From: Symsagittifera roscoffensis
Taxonomy: Eukaryota > Xenacoelomorpha > Acoela > Convolutidae
Length of the DNA stretch: 64,000 bases
NCBI RefSeq assembly: GCF_963678635.1
Contig: NC_087068.1
Coordinates: forward strand, 25,918,318-25,982,317
Direction of reading: 5' to 3'
Positions 33,100 to 44,683 of this stretch are shown here, piece after piece; the first letter of the stretch is position 1; every line of letters starts with the position of its first letter. The position numbers and the translations under genes are program-made. The notes beneath the pieces are model-generated. The model ran no database searches. It was not told where the DNA came from and was given only the letters and a program-made list of their open reading frames with translations.

Positions 33100-33740
33100 A
33101 AGGTGATAGACTTAAGGTTGTTGTTATTTGTGAATTGTAAGCTAAGGGGAATAAATTTACATCTGTTGGCCAATCAGTATATTTTGCATCGTTTCCATTT
33201 ATGATACATCCGGGGTGTTCTTGTAGTGAACGGTTCATTCCTTAAACTAAACCATTAGTCCAAGAGGCATGAGATGTTCGTGGATTGTGTTTGATGTTAT
33301 GTAGATGGCATAATGTGATTATTTCATTATTATTGAACTCGGTGCCATTGTCTGTGACAAGGATTTCTGGTAATCCAATATTCGCTATACAGTGTTCATG
33401 AAGTGTTGTATATGCATAACAGGCCTTAAGTGTTGTCTATGCATGGTAATGAACGGTTCATGCCTTCAACTAATCCATTAGTCCAAGGTGAATGAGATGT
33501 ACGTGGTTTGTGCTTAATATAATATAAATAGCATAGTGTAATGATATCGTTGTTTATAATATCAGTGCCATTTTCTGTAACAAGGATTTCGGGTAAAACC
33601 GAATTTTGCTATCCAGTGTTCATAAAGTGTTATAAATGCATAATAAGCATTTCAATAAGACACTGGGTTAAGTGCTACGTAGTGTGTAAATGCGTCACCT
33701 ATGATCATTATATATGAGTTTCCTTCTGAAGAGGGTGATA
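33100..33740 (-). pseudogene. Integrase catalytic core with an internal duplication, retroelement 1
   Basis: The core opens with GDAFTHYVALNP (first Asp, about 33660-33700). A ~200-bp segment then appears twice, at about 33430-33640 and 33240-33425, about 75% alike by eye. In the segment read first, the second catalytic position reads VTENGTD (Asp changed to Glu) while the NGLVEGMN Glu is kept. In the segment read second, VTDNGTE is kept but the Glu codon is a stop (LV-stop-GMN). So each copy lost a different catalytic residue. It continues into FPLAYNSQ and LSPYE, usual core-end features. Confidence 0.7.
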
Positions 33741-33792
33741 TTGGTCCTTTTGTATCAAATGAGATTCTGTGGTTAAATATAAACTTTGTCCT

Positions 33793-33993
33793 TTAACTTT
33801 TTTTTGCTATTTGCTTTTGATGTGGGTATGATTTAATTAATTGGCATGTTATGCAATCATTGCATAGTACTTTAATCCAAATCAATGCATTTGGAAGGTA
33901 AGAACTTTGGATGAAATTTGAGTATGTCTTTTCTGATCCTGTATGTCCTTTAGTGTTTAAGGAATGTGAAATGTGAAATGCTAGGAGTATCAT
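33793..33993 (-). pseudogene. Integrase zinc-binding (HHCC) domain, retroelement 1
   Basis: A 66-codon frame with HISHSLNTKGHTGSEKTYSN and LCNDCITCQLIKS. It has the His pair and the C-x2-C pair of the integrase zinc finger in correct order and spacing. It is intact as a domain but separated from the core by a stop at its end. Confidence 0.75.
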
Positions 33994-34344
33994 ACTTAGT
34001 GGTTAACATGGTATTTTAAATCAGATGTTTGATCTTCTAAAATATTTGTGTTCTCATTTATGGACGTTTTGTTGAATTTTCTGAAGTATCTTAGAAGTGT
34101 TTTGTTTCCTAGAATTGTGATATCTGCTTTTATGGGTTTTGTTTTATAAGTCTGCCAAGATTTTAATTGTCTAATGACGGGTTCAAGATTTTGCTATTTT
34201 TGTAGTAGTTCAAGTATGAATTTTTCTGTATTTGGTAGATAGAATAGTTCAATTTCTAATTTTGAGAGAGGTATGTTATCGAGAGGGTCATGGAGGTTAA
34301 AACTTGATTTGTTGTGTATTTCGAATCAGTATCTGGAGGTAATA

Positions 34345-34604
34345 TTAATTTATATTATCAGTTAGATTTTTTTCTATTAAAAGGAATAGATCTGTCAAGT
34401 ACTTTTTTTTGTGCTTGAGTTTGATTTGTTTTTGATCGACGTCGGCTTTTACTGCATATTTGCTTTCTAGTCTTGGTGATGTTCTGTCTTTTGCAAGAAA
34501 AAACTGAATATTTTGTGGTATTTCTACTGTTGTTTTTCTTGTTAATAATTCCGGTGGTGTATTTCTACTGAATGAGTCTGGCAATGCAGTGCTCAACAAA
34601 ATTC
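34345..34604 (-). pseudogene. Pol segment after an RT deletion (RNase H to integrase linker), retroelement 1
   Basis: Frame 34345-34599 (84 codons) with LLTRKTTVEIPQNIQFFLAK and a Lys-rich tail. A similar stretch (ELLTLTRKTTAEIS) lies in both pol copies of retroelement 2 near 50160-50210 and 54130-54180. In retroelement 1 it directly follows the RT N-terminal half, so roughly the YxDD, thumb and RNase H segment is missing. Confidence 0.5.
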
Positions 34605-35186
34605 ACTCTTAAATGCTGAGAATGCTGCTGGTCTTAGGGAAATTCCATAGAAAAGTCTATTAAATTCGTATTGTTGGTTTCCAATGGCAAATTGTGTTAA
34701 GCGTCGTGATTGTTACTCTAGTGGCTTTTGATTGTATTCATTGCTGATTTCAGCTGTTGTGAAATATTTTCTGTTTATCTTTGTGAGAGTTACCTGAATT
34801 GGTTCTATGGGACAATTACATTTAGATTCATCAATAAGTGAATTGAGATACCTTGCGTCTAGAACGATTTTTAATGATTCTCCTTAAGCTAAAATAATAA
34901 CAATAATTATGATTGTGTTTCCCTTTGGTTGTTCTTCTTTATTTACTGGGGAAGTAATTTATTATTGTTCTAGAAAGCCTAGTAATCTATTAACTTTGTC
35001 TTGCAAGTGAATTGGGAATTTACTTGCTCGTTGTTTTTTGAAAATTGCGTCTGGTAGATGTAGTGTTGAATTTACTTTTGCTACATCAAATTTAGCTGCG
35101 GCGTAAACCATTGGGTTTCCTAGTAGAAGTTCAGCTAGTTGTTCAATTTTTTTTTGTGTAATTTGAGAATGTTGAAAATTGAACAT
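34605..35186 (-). pseudogene. Reverse transcriptase, N-terminal half, retroelement 1 (truncated)
   Basis: Frame 34962-35186 gives VYAAAKFDVAKVNSTLHLPD and KFPIHLQDKVNRLLGFLEQ, the lead-in to the palm of gypsy-class RTs. Further left come LKIVLDARYLNSL (palm strand), TTAEISNEYNQKPLE where the first catalytic Asp is expected (Glu-Ile here instead of Asp-Leu), and FNRLFYGISLRPAAFSAF (the F-G-L-x-x-A-P-x-x-F equivalent). The sequence then jumps to a downstream pol segment, so the YxDD box is absent. Dead copy. Confidence 0.75.
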
Positions 35187-36060
35187 TGTGAGGAATTTTT
35201 GTTGTTACTTGGTGTATTTTGATAACTGAATTGTCGGTTTAAAATAAAGTGTTTTTGTAAAGTAGTCTGTGTTTCGTTTGATATCAATTATATACTCAAA
35301 AATTATATACTCTATATGCTACTTCTAATGTGGGAAAAATTGTCGCATTTGTTTCGCAATAATCTAGAAGTCCTAGAGTTAATGTTACTTTGTATCGAGA
35401 ATTATTTTATACATGAATGAAAATTATATCTGAATTTAAATTTTTAGTGTTAATGATGGATGAGATTGTTACTCGGAAAAATTTGTGAATTGGCTTGCTT
35501 TCAAGGTCTGACATAAATAGCCGTTGTTTGTTCTGTTTCAAGTTATAGTGATGGAGTTGATTTACTGAAAAGTTATATACATATCCTGCTAGTGGTTTCA
35601 GGTGTTTTCGTTCTTGGTTGTATATAGGATAGAATTTGGGGAAAAATGGCGGTTGTTTATTTAATCTTTGAAAGAATGTAAGTGATGAAAGTTTTATTTT
35701 TGTGAGTTTGTTTCATGTGTATTTTCCAAAATATTAATAGTTCCAAAATATTAGTAGTGGGAAATTTTTTAGTGATGAATGGTATTTCAACAATTTGGTG
35801 TTTTGTATCTGTGATAAGAATGTTTTTTTGAATGATTTGGTTAAAAGTTTATTCTGTTCCATTGTTCGAGTGGGAATAAGGAATAGTTGGATTTTTCAAA
35901 ATTTGTTAAACTTGATCCGTGTGCTGTAGGTAATTTCCTTGAGGTTTTTGAGGTTATTAATTTTGAATGTAAAATTTGTATTTCATTCCAAGTGGGAATG
36001 TTTATTTTATTTGATTCTGCTCCTGATTCTAATTAAAAATCAATTTCGAGGTCTGGTGAT
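35187..36060 (-). pseudogene. Aspartic protease and linker, retroelement 1 (active-site Asp lost)
   Basis: The triad appears as LESGAES at about 36014-36034, whereas both copies in retroelement 2 read IDSGAEA. The catalytic Asp is replaced by Glu. Flanking residues (NINIPTWNE against INVSIWNEN) confirm the alignment. The remaining ~800 bp up to the RT are broken frames with scattered similarity to 51400-52300 of retroelement 2. Confidence 0.65.
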
Positions 36061-36367
36061 CAAAAATCTTCACTTTTTGGGCTATCTAAAAGAAGTGGTA
36101 TTGTCCAAATGCTTTCTCTGGGTATTTGTATTTTGTTTGACGCGTTTTGATATAAATTGTTTGTGCTTGAGCTTCCTTCAAGTTCTTGTTCAGCATGGTC
36201 TGTTATTTCTTGAATTTAATCAGGGTTTTGGAGATCAGGTTTGTTTTTATTTTGGTAATAATTCGATTCTGTTGGTGTTTCGTATTCATTTTCAATCTAA
36301 AGCAAGTTTATTGAAAGTGTATTTTCTGTTTCGCTCTCATCGTCTGTGGATTTGCAAGTTACATGAT

Positions 36368-37289
36368 TTAGGTGTAATTCTGTGGTTTCTGTGTTATCAA
36401 TACCGGGAGGGTCTGATCTAGTTTCTTCAGTTGATTGTACTTCGTTATTTTGTCTTTGATGTTTAGGTGTACTACTTCTATAGTTTTGTTGTGAGTTCTG
36501 ATATTGTGCATAATTTCTGTGCGGTGACTGAGAAAAACTTCTTTGTCGATTTGGATAATTCTAATTTCGATTTTGAAAATTGTCACGTGATCTATTGTGA
36601 TAAATATTAAAGTTTGATCTATTATTTGAACAATTTCGTGATCTGTTATTTTGATTTTGTCTGTTCCTGATGTTTAAATAGTTTCTGTTTCTTTTGTATA
36701 AGGAGTTTCTAGAACAATCATTTGAATAATATCTGCTCTCGGGGGTTTGAGTTTGAACGATTCCTGTTATAATTTGAGTAATTGCTTCTGTTTGAGTTTG
36801 ATTTTGAATTATTATTTCGATATTGATTTTTTTTTACTGTTTGATTGATAATATCTATTTTGTGAGAAATTTCGTGATTTTTTTTTGATCTGGAGATCTT
36901 CCACGATAGTTCTGTAGGGTGATTGTTGTCTAGAGACATTATAGTTATCAGCAATTGGTTTTCCTGAACTATTGTTACTGTGAATGTTTTTGTTTGGTAG
37001 ATTTTGTCTTTTGTTCATGTATTGGTAAAATGATTTATTTGGTTCTCTGTGTTTTTTGTGGTTTTGGTCTGATTATTTTTAGTTGTTTTTGTCTACATTC
37101 AGCAATGCTGTGTGCAATGCTACATTCAGCAATGCCGTATCTACGACAATAGTTACACCATTTTTTGAGCGATGGTTTGCCTTCAAATTTTGAGTTTTTC
37201 TCGTAGATTTTCAATATTTGAGTGGTTTTTTCAGCTTGTTCAGTGTCAGAGTCTTGAATATGATTTATTTGTGATGTAGTGGTTTGCAT
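36368..37289 (-). pseudogene. Gag C-terminus: zinc knuckle and Asn/Arg/Ser/Tyr-rich linker, retroelement 1
   Basis: Frame 37035-37289 includes KWCNYCRRYGIAEC, where C-x2-C-x3-G is kept but the knuckle His is Ile, followed by a short internal repeat (SIAHSIAEC) that breaks the spacing. After it, frames at 36812-37018, 36718-36954 and 36368-36586 encode N/R/S/Y-rich sequence made of short repeats such as NYSNYNRNRSNSN. The same arrangement lies at 56884-57580 in retroelement 2. A zinc knuckle binds RNA during packaging; both copies look damaged. Confidence 0.6.
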
Positions 37290-37633
37290 GTTGCTTACAT
37301 ATTATAATTTTAAATTTTCTGTTTCTTCTAATTTCATAGTGATTTCAGCTTAATCTATTTTATCTACTTGTTTTCTGAAGTCTATATAGGGTTCTCGAAT
37401 TGAAGATGGATGTGATGCTCCCTTTTTTATTTTTTTTTTGTAATTGAGGTCTTAGTGTGATCATTATTAATTCTGTCAATTTTGTATTCTTATAATCATG
37501 TGTATTAAGGGCTTTTCTTACTACTGTTTAGTTTCTTACTGCAAATTATTTAATTGTTTTGTTTGGGATTCTACGAATTTCATTGCATAAAATTTTTTTG
37601 GTGTTATTTGTTTTTTTTTCTGAACTGAACATT

Positions 37634-38050
37634 TTAAAAAAATTCTTCTGTGAATGTTTTCCAATCTGGTTTAATGTCTATAGGTAAAACTGAAAACCAT
37701 TTTTGGGCTGCGCCATCAAGTGTGGTTTGGATTAGAGCTGTGCATCTATATATCCAATTTTGATGACTTGGTGTATTTACTGGTTTAGGTCCTCCATTTA
37801 AAATCAAATTTGCTCGGACTGCATTTAAATAATCTTCTACGGAGTGTTCGGGATCTGTTCGGAATACCATTAATGGCTTATTTGAAGAAATTGATTATCC
37901 ACCCATAAGGTATGGATTCATAGTCAATTGTAGTGATTCTGCGGATTTTGGTTTTTAAGAAAAATTTGTAATTTGAGTCTTTGTTATTTCATGTTTTTGT
38001 AGATAATATGGTAGTGGGATTACATTTTGCATTTGAGTTGGTTGGTAGTT
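37634..38050 (-). pseudogene. Gag capsid-like region, retroelement 1
   Basis: Frame 37634-37870 has VFRTDPEHSVEDYLNAVRAN, LILNGGPKP, TALIQTTLDGAAQKWFSVLP and PDWKTFTEEFF. The L-x-G-x-A-x-x-W-F and W-x-x-F-x-x-x-F pattern is that of Ty3/gypsy capsid (retrotrans_gag) domains. Retroelement 2 has two counterparts, at 52990-53112 and about 58050-58287. Just upstream on the coding strand, NKPLMV matches the NKPL(K) start of those copies. Confidence 0.75.
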
Positions 38051-38388
38051 TTGTGTAGTCACTGGGTTTTGTGATTGAAAATTTTTATATGATGTTGGGT
38101 GATGTCTTGTTTGCCTTTGTTCGTTTCGTGTAGTTGATAGAAAGGAACTGGTTGATCGATGTTTCAGCTATTGTGATGATGATTTGTGTTAAATCGTTGA
38201 TTTTGATAATATTGTTCTTTATCTTTTGAGTAATGTGGTTGATTCTTAATATGATGTTTGTTTGCTATGTTTTTATTTTGTTGAAAAAACGAATATTTTT
38301 TATTATGAACTATTGTAGCTTGTGGTTGATCGTTAAAAGATACTGATTGAGAAGCTTGTTGTAGATAATTTTGATTTTGTGATTGTGA

Positions 38389-39600
38389 TTAATTTTGACT
38401 ATTCAATTTAGGGGTTTTTGTTGTTTTTAGATTTTTGGAAAAAGTTATAGTTATGATTTGAGATTTTATTTCTCTTTGACGTCTTTTCCTTTTTTTTTGT
38501 CTTGATCCTGTTACTGGTCTAAATGTTTGATAGTCCATTTGTGAATATTTTGGAATAACTGAAGGTTTCACTGTCAATTGTACAGTTGTTTGTGGAAATG
38601 CTGCATTTTTAATTTTTGGAGTTGTAGATGTAAGGTGAATTGGAGAAATTCTTTGTTGTGTTGTTGTTGGCATTGTTTCAACTATTTCTTCATTTTCTTG
38701 ATTAATAAATGTAGAATTCAAATTATTTTCTCCTTCACTATCAGTGAATATTGATTTAAAATTTATAGGTGTTGCATCAATAGCAAGTGAAAATATTCTA
38801 ACATATTCTCTAATAATGGAAATTGTGGTGATAGCTTAACTTGAGATGTCAGTTGGTATAATAATAAATGATATATGAGACCATTCAGGGTCCCAAACAT
38901 AACATGTTTCGTCTGCCAATATAGTTTCGTCGTCTGAATTTTTTTGTTGATTTTTTTTCTTGCTAGTGTATTAGGTCAAGATTATGAACAAAGTAAACAA
39001 TGATAAACCATGCTAGTGTCTTTTGTAGATTGTGTTTAACAGTTTATGATATATTTTTATTAGTCAGATTTTCACCAATTGTATTTAAAAATTTTGAGAA
39101 AATAATTATTTTTTGTCTTACAGCTGTATGTCGGGATGTTTGAGTTGGTGAGTTACCTTGTGTTTCTCTCAATTCTAGTTTGGATAGATATTATAAATAA
39201 TTAGGAATACATCGTTTGTGAAAGTGAAATTTTCTCCTTGTCAATTTTGGTTTCGTATAATTTTTATAATTGGTAAAAAAATTTTCAGAATTCTATATCT
39301 ATATCGTGTTTGTGTAATTGGTGTTTTTTTGCTATTTAGTTTTGGTGATGCAATTTCGATTGTGAAAATATCATAATGTGATGTGATGTTACATATATCT
39401 TTTAAGTAAGGATCAAGGATTTGTCATTTTATTTGTACTTCAGGGAATTCTTGTTTACTTGAGCTAATTCGTTTTTCGAATAAATTTAAAATTAAGTTGT
39501 AACAAAATTGTACTTTTCCTCGGGAGGGATCATTTTGTGGTTTTATTAAAAATGGAAGTATCGAGTTATCGTCGAAACTTTCGTTGAATTCGATTATGTT
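38389..39600 (-). pseudogene. Pre-gag region, retroelement 1 (unrecognised)
   Basis: Frame 38389-38721 (110 codons, with TMPTTTQQRISPIHLTSTTP and the basic SRQKKRKRRQREIKSQ) corresponds to ETIPATTQQNLSPIHPT in retroelement 2 near 59090. Further right, broken frames contain RGKVQFCYNLILNLFEKRIS (about 39460-39520), matching RGQIQFFHKLIVNLLQK at 59967-60030. Two elements that differ greatly elsewhere both keep this block, so it was probably translated. I know of no family with these motifs. It could be the N-terminal (matrix-like) part of Gag. Confidence 0.5.
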
Positions 39601-39609
39601 TTATATTGT

Positions 39610-41159
39610 AAGACTGTTATTGTGTAACATTCAATATGTCTTATTGGTTGATTCCATTTATATAGGCGTATTGGTTTGTTAATATATGAATTTTTTTTGT
39701 GTTTTCCTTTTTTTGATGATGGTGCTGTGGCTACTGAGTCGGAAAAATATATTTGTTCGTCGATCGGGTTATTTTGGTAAATGGAATCTTTTAATTTTTG
39801 AAGTTCCTATATTGTGTTTGTGTCTGATTCTGAGACTGCATTTTTGTTTTGAAAACCGTTTTTTGATAATTTGTTTTTGTTTTATTATGATTGTCTTTTT
39901 TTGTGTTTGTCGTTTTGATCTTTAATATGTTATTGTTTGTCTGTGTGGTGTGATTAAAAGGTCATATCTTTCGTTTTTAATTAAACAAGATGTTTAGGTC
40001 TCTTGACATAAGTTTGGGACGATGGTTTTAATTTTTAGTTAGAAGTTTTTAATTTCTCAAACTGTTAGTTCTTACGCGTTTTGTGTTGTTATTTTATCTT
40101 GGGGCATAGATTATTGTGTTTTGACGGGTTGCAGAGAGAGAAGTATATCGATTCGTGAGAAGGTATTTTTACTTTCTTGTGACCAAGTTCTAATTTAAAG
40201 TAGACTTACCTAATCTTACTTAGGAAGAGTAAACCAATTCACAACGTTCAGGCATAATTAGAACGCGAGTAGATTGTTAGATACTATTTTATGACCTACT
40301 AAGGTTAAGTGTTTTAGCCTGGGTCATCTATGAGGAAGGGAATCAAGTGAAGGATGAGTAACCGAATTTCTTGACTGTTTATCCTATTTAAAATGGTTAG
40401 TTCTTTCAAAAATTTCCATTAGTCCTGGGTCGATGATAAGAGTTGGATAGTGAATCGACGTTTGAGGTCGTTAGACACTTCAAAAATGTGGGGTAGGGGG
40501 GAGAGAACAAAATTGTTCCGTTTAATCCAAGGAAAGTTTGATGATCAGAAAATGAAGAAATTTAATTTAAGTGACTTTAAAGATCCAAGGAAAGCCTTGA
40601 TGAGCTGTTATTTAAGTTCAGATAATTGAAGAGAAAACAAGGATAAGCCTTGATTAAAATTTATTGTAAAGATTTAAGTGTTAACGGCTTAAGATTTAAG
40701 TTTAGATGATGTTAGCTTTGTGTAATTTGCTGTTATTTTTCAGGTGATGAAGCTTGATGAAGAAATGATAAGACAGATTATTAAAACTAACGATGATTTT
40801 TTGTTTTAACTGACTTTTTTTATTATTCAATAAATTACTTTATTCAAAGTGTTTTAATTTACTGCAGATTTTTTGGAGGGAACGACTTGTGTTGTTTTTA
40901 TCAGTCGTTATTGCATAAATAGTAGGTTTAGCACCATTGAGGTTACTGAAAGATCTCTTCAAATTTTATGTCAGCAAATGAAAATCTAAATTTACTGCGG
41001 AAAGGATTCTAAATACAATGGTTTGTTCCGGTTTCCGCTGTATTATCATGAAATGAATCGGTAGATTTCTTCCTAATCGTAGATCGTGCCTTGTCCTTGG
41101 TCATCTCGCAAAACCTGGTAATTCTCGTATTGTTTGGAAAATTGGCGGAGATCTTTATA
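39610..41159 (-). other. Leader of retroelement 1
   Basis: Non-coding stretch between LTR 2 and the pre-gag region. It shares GTGAAGGATGAGTAACCGAA and GATCCAAGGAAA landmarks with 60780-60990 in retroelement 2, in the same order and at similar distance from the LTR. A primer-binding site could not be identified because the LTR's inner edge is unclear. The plus-strand frame at 39686-39925 lies opposite the start of the pre-gag region and is T-rich. Confidence 0.45.
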
Positions 41160-41343
41160 TTTTCTAGTCTCAAAAGATCTAGTGTATACTGGCTTATGCG
41201 AGTTAGTTTCCAGAAGGAGATTAACTGTATTCTAAGTTTAATTCAAATTGCTTTGGTGCTGAAACTATGAGTAGTTTCAGCACTTACAAATATGTGTAAA
41301 TGTTAGTTATGGAATATGATTGGTTAGTTCAGAGTTTTTTTAT
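41160..41343 (-). repeat. LTR 2 (partial; runs into the assembly gap)
   Basis: Matches LTR 1 from TCTAGTGTATACTGGCTTAT through the hairpin GTGCTGAAACTA / TAGTTTCAGCAC (41256-41267 and 41272-41283) to ATGGAATATGATTGGTTAG, then the gap begins. The first ~130 bp of the LTR 1 match (GATAAGGTAC part) are replaced by other sequence. It is either the 5' LTR of retroelement 1, the 3' LTR of retroelement 2, or one LTR shared by both; the gap prevents a decision. Confidence 0.65.
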
Positions 41344-41543
41344 NNNNNNNNNNNNNNNNNNNNNNNNNNNNNNNNNNNNNNNNNNNNNNNNNNNNNNNNN
41401 NNNNNNNNNNNNNNNNNNNNNNNNNNNNNNNNNNNNNNNNNNNNNNNNNNNNNNNNNNNNNNNNNNNNNNNNNNNNNNNNNNNNNNNNNNNNNNNNNNNN
41501 NNNNNNNNNNNNNNNNNNNNNNNNNNNNNNNNNNNNNNNNNNN
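41344..41543. other. Assembly gap of 200 N
   Basis: A round 200 bases of N, so the true length is probably unknown. It hides the junction between the two retroelements and the 3' end of the accessory gene in retroelement 2. Frames running through the N are not features. Confidence 0.99.
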
Positions 41544-41734
41544 AAAAATTGAATGTTAATTGGAAGTGATTGAGTTTTTGAAAGCTTTGGTGTTTCGAAT
41601 GCATGGTCGATTAAATGATGAAACTTCTTATTAGTACTATCTAAATTAAAGATGTAGTCAATTTTAATGAAAAAATTTTCGGTTAATTGAAAATTTTTTG
41701 TGGGATCAGTGTCATACTTTGAGTCTTCCATCAT
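41544..41734 (-). pseudogene. Accessory gene of retroelement 2, C-terminal part (cut by the gap)
   Basis: Start MMEDSKYDTDPTKNFQLTEN, then FFIKIDYIFNLDS and LPINIQF, matching the middle of the 224-codon protein at 23433-24107. Truncated by the gap. Confidence 0.5.
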
Positions 41735-42017
41735 GTAACGGATGACTGCGTGGTCATAGTGTGTTATTTAAAACTGATTAGATTTTCGTGCGATGAAGCG
41801 GTTTGTGATAAACCGATGTTGCTAAATTGATTTAGTTGTACATCATTTGTGAGTTGGTGAATGAGCGTGTCGCAAAGTCCATCATCGTCAGTAGTTCTTT
41901 ATGATGAAACTTTTAGCGGGTTAGTAAAAATGTAATAGGAGATCCATGAAAGGGTGGGAAAAAGGGAAGCTTCATCGACGTACTGGTTTCTTTGGACCTA
42001 GGTTTTCGTGTTGTTGT

Positions 42018-42727
42018 TTATATATTGGAGGATAAAGGGAAGGTTTGCAAGTAAGGTTTGTGGTGTATTGCTGTGACGTGGTGATAACTGCAAATGGGAA
42101 GTGATGATAATGTGCGATTAATTAAATATTGTGGTGATTTATTGGGGTACTTTATTTTTATAAAGATGCGTCGTGCGCGAGTGGGAGCATTGCGGATGGA
42201 CGATGTGGATGATTTTGAGGTTGAAACGCAGTGAATTTGTGGATGAATAGTGAGCGGATTGTTTAAGCTGTGAATTTGATGTTGATTGTTAAAAAAATCG
42301 ACAAGATCAGGCTCAAGTTGTTCGTCAGTCATGGGACTAGGTACATCGGGGCATAACTGGAAAGAGGGAAAATAAAGGGGGTTGCATCAGTGTATGAAGA
42401 ACTGGAAGTGGGGAGTACTACATGGGTAGAGGATTCTCCGTTGAAAAGCTTGTTGCGAGATATTTGTGGGACTTGGCTCGGAATCTGAGAATTCATCGGT
42501 TGTATAAATTGCAGGGTTAGTTAAAGTAGATTTAGCGTCGAAAACAGTTTGGACGAATAATCAGAGTTCCTGTGAGATGAGTATGTCGAAAAAGTAGGAA
42601 AATTAGGACTAAAAACGGGTAATGGAGAAGAAGTGATCTCTGATATTGATACGAGAGAGTCTTGTCGGCGGTAGAGATTGGAGGGATAGGAAAGAGAACG
42701 ATTGAGGGATCCAATCTGGCGACTCAC
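42018..42727 (-). pseudogene. Accessory gene of retroelement 2, N-terminal part
   Basis: Frame 42521-42727 begins MSRQIGSLNRSLSYPSNLYR, Ser/Pro/Tyr-rich afterwards. Frame 42018-42332 has LEPDLVDFFNNQHQIHSLNN and RRIFIKIKYPNKSP. The two match the 24159-24860 region of retroelement 1 in order and orientation. Frame changes separate them, and another gap-free break precedes 41734. Confidence 0.5.
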
Positions 42728-42904
42728 AGTGGGCTAAAATGATGGTTGTTATAGACTTTACAGTGTGTGGCTGTTCTATTATTTGTTCATAGATTTCATC
42801 AGTGTTTTAGGGCTGATACGCAAGGTGTCAGCTGGGGCTTTGTTGTATATCGTTGTTTTGAGGCATGCGTTTTGCTACGGAGAGTGAATTCCTATTTATT
42901 TGTG

Positions 42905-44655
42905 AATTGTTTGTAAGAGATTAAAAGTTGATAAACTGTGTATATGACATGGTGCTCTGGGTGTAACAGCTGTATTTTTTGTGCATTAGCGTATATGTTT
43001 AATTTCGTTGATAGCTTTTTAGTATATTCGCTAATTAGTACTCCTAGGTTTTCATTAATTGATTTGGAAAAAATTTCGAAGCTACACTGGTTTGTTTATT
43101 ACCTTGTTTGTGTTTGCGCATATGTTATAGCATATATTTTTTAAGTAGTAAAAATGGAAACCCTATAAAATTAAACGTGGCATATAAGAGGATTATTCTT
43201 TATAAAAGCGCCTTCCTATAAATGCTAAGAGTTCAGTTTTTTTGTTTGAAAAATCAAAAAAATATCGGTGAAATAAAGTAAAGTCTCAAAATTTTTGATC
43301 CACAGGGGACGGCGGTATCCCAAAATTTTGTTTGTCCAGATAATGTGTCTACAAAATAAACTTTATTTTAAAAAAAGATTGTAAATTTTTTATAGCATCT
43401 TTTGTCTTCGAATACTGAGAGTGATGAGATTTTATTAAAACATGTATAATAGCGAAGGATGTTTGCTTCGTAGTCAATAAAATTTGAACAAATTCCTGAT
43501 AAAATTAGGCGTTCGTGCGCACCGTGATAAGTTAAGTTTTCATCAATCTTGGTTTATTGCATATTTGTGTAGAGTTTTTTGTTCGTGATCTTCTCAAGTA
43601 TATTGGGGTACTAGGAGATCTTGTTGTCATGTTCGGGGAGAGGGATTTTCATGATTTGTTATTTTAAGGTGTACTACGAGGTAAAGGTATATCAATGATA
43701 GAAGAGTTAAAAAATACATGTGTACGATAGTCATGAAAAAGATTGTAGAAGGTTATATAACCTCTTGTCTTTTTAGCGTATCTATTGTATTTGAAAATTA
43801 ATTCAGTGCATAAGAATGGAGGGCGAAAAATTGAACAGTTATATTTGGTTGAGATAATGGCAACGAATAATGTACGAGATTGTTTATTTTCACTGTTATT
43901 TCAAAATTTAGAACTAAATTTATTGTGAAAATAAGTGAATTTTGTATTCTTGAATGTCTTTGTGTATATCGTTTCTATATTGTTATCTTTTTAATGCTCA
44001 ATTCTCTAACCGACTACAGTCAAAATGTTGTTCAAATAGAGGAAGTGGTGCTACAAATGAGCTCCAATCAAGGCGTCGGGGTTTGGTTGTGTTTTGCAGT
44101 TCCTGATATTTATTGTTCAATTGATTTGGAAAATTTGCTTGAAAATTATTTAATGATTATATACCCGTTACTGAAGGTTTGATGGAAGCGAAAGTGTTTC
44201 TGGTAATCATAAGGTGATATCTGGGGAAACCTTTTGTGTTCAATTACAACGTTTGAATCACCTTGAGTAAATGTGTAATTGATCTGATGGGGGAGTTTTT
44301 GTAAAGGAGTGGGGCGGGGGGGGGGGGGGGGGGTGGATGGTTGAACAGTTTTGCTCAGACATATGAAGAATCTTTTATAGGAAGTTGGTCAGCAATTTTA
44401 ATTTTTGTTTTTGAATTTTGTCAATAGCTTTGTTAAAATGAATGTTCTCCGTAATATTCTTCAACATAGGTTATTATTAGAACAACTGCTAGTACAAATG
44501 CAATTATTGCTTTCTTAATACATTCATTAAAGGCTAAACTGAGGGAAGCTACTAAAGTTAGAAAAATGATTAAAAAAAACTCAATTTTTTTTGTTTTGTA
44601 ATCCTTGTATCATTTAGAAAAAAATATATTTTTATCGTTCCTGGTTAGGTTGTCG
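42905..44655 (-). repeat. Env-like block of retroelement 2, left tandem copy (internally deleted)
   Basis: Parallel to 44684-47300. It shares both ends with it (TTGTTTGTAAG.GATTAAAA at the left, ATCGTTCCTGGTTAGGTTGTCG at the right) but lacks about 0.87 kb in the middle, near 43510. Many stops. It carries an 18-base G run at 44316-44333. Confidence 0.7.
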
Positions 44656-44683
44656 ACGGTTAGGCGTGCATGGTTAGGCGTTA

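Noticed and set aside
35939-36421. Plus-strand 160-codon frame
   Set aside because: It lies antisense to the protease-linker region of retroelement 1 and is rich in L, F and C as expected from the complement of an N/K-rich coding strand. The minus-strand frames have family motifs; this one has none.
41300-41734. Long frames passing through the N gap
   Set aside because: The open frame is created by untranslatable N bases; only the 41544-41734 part has real sequence and is annotated separately.
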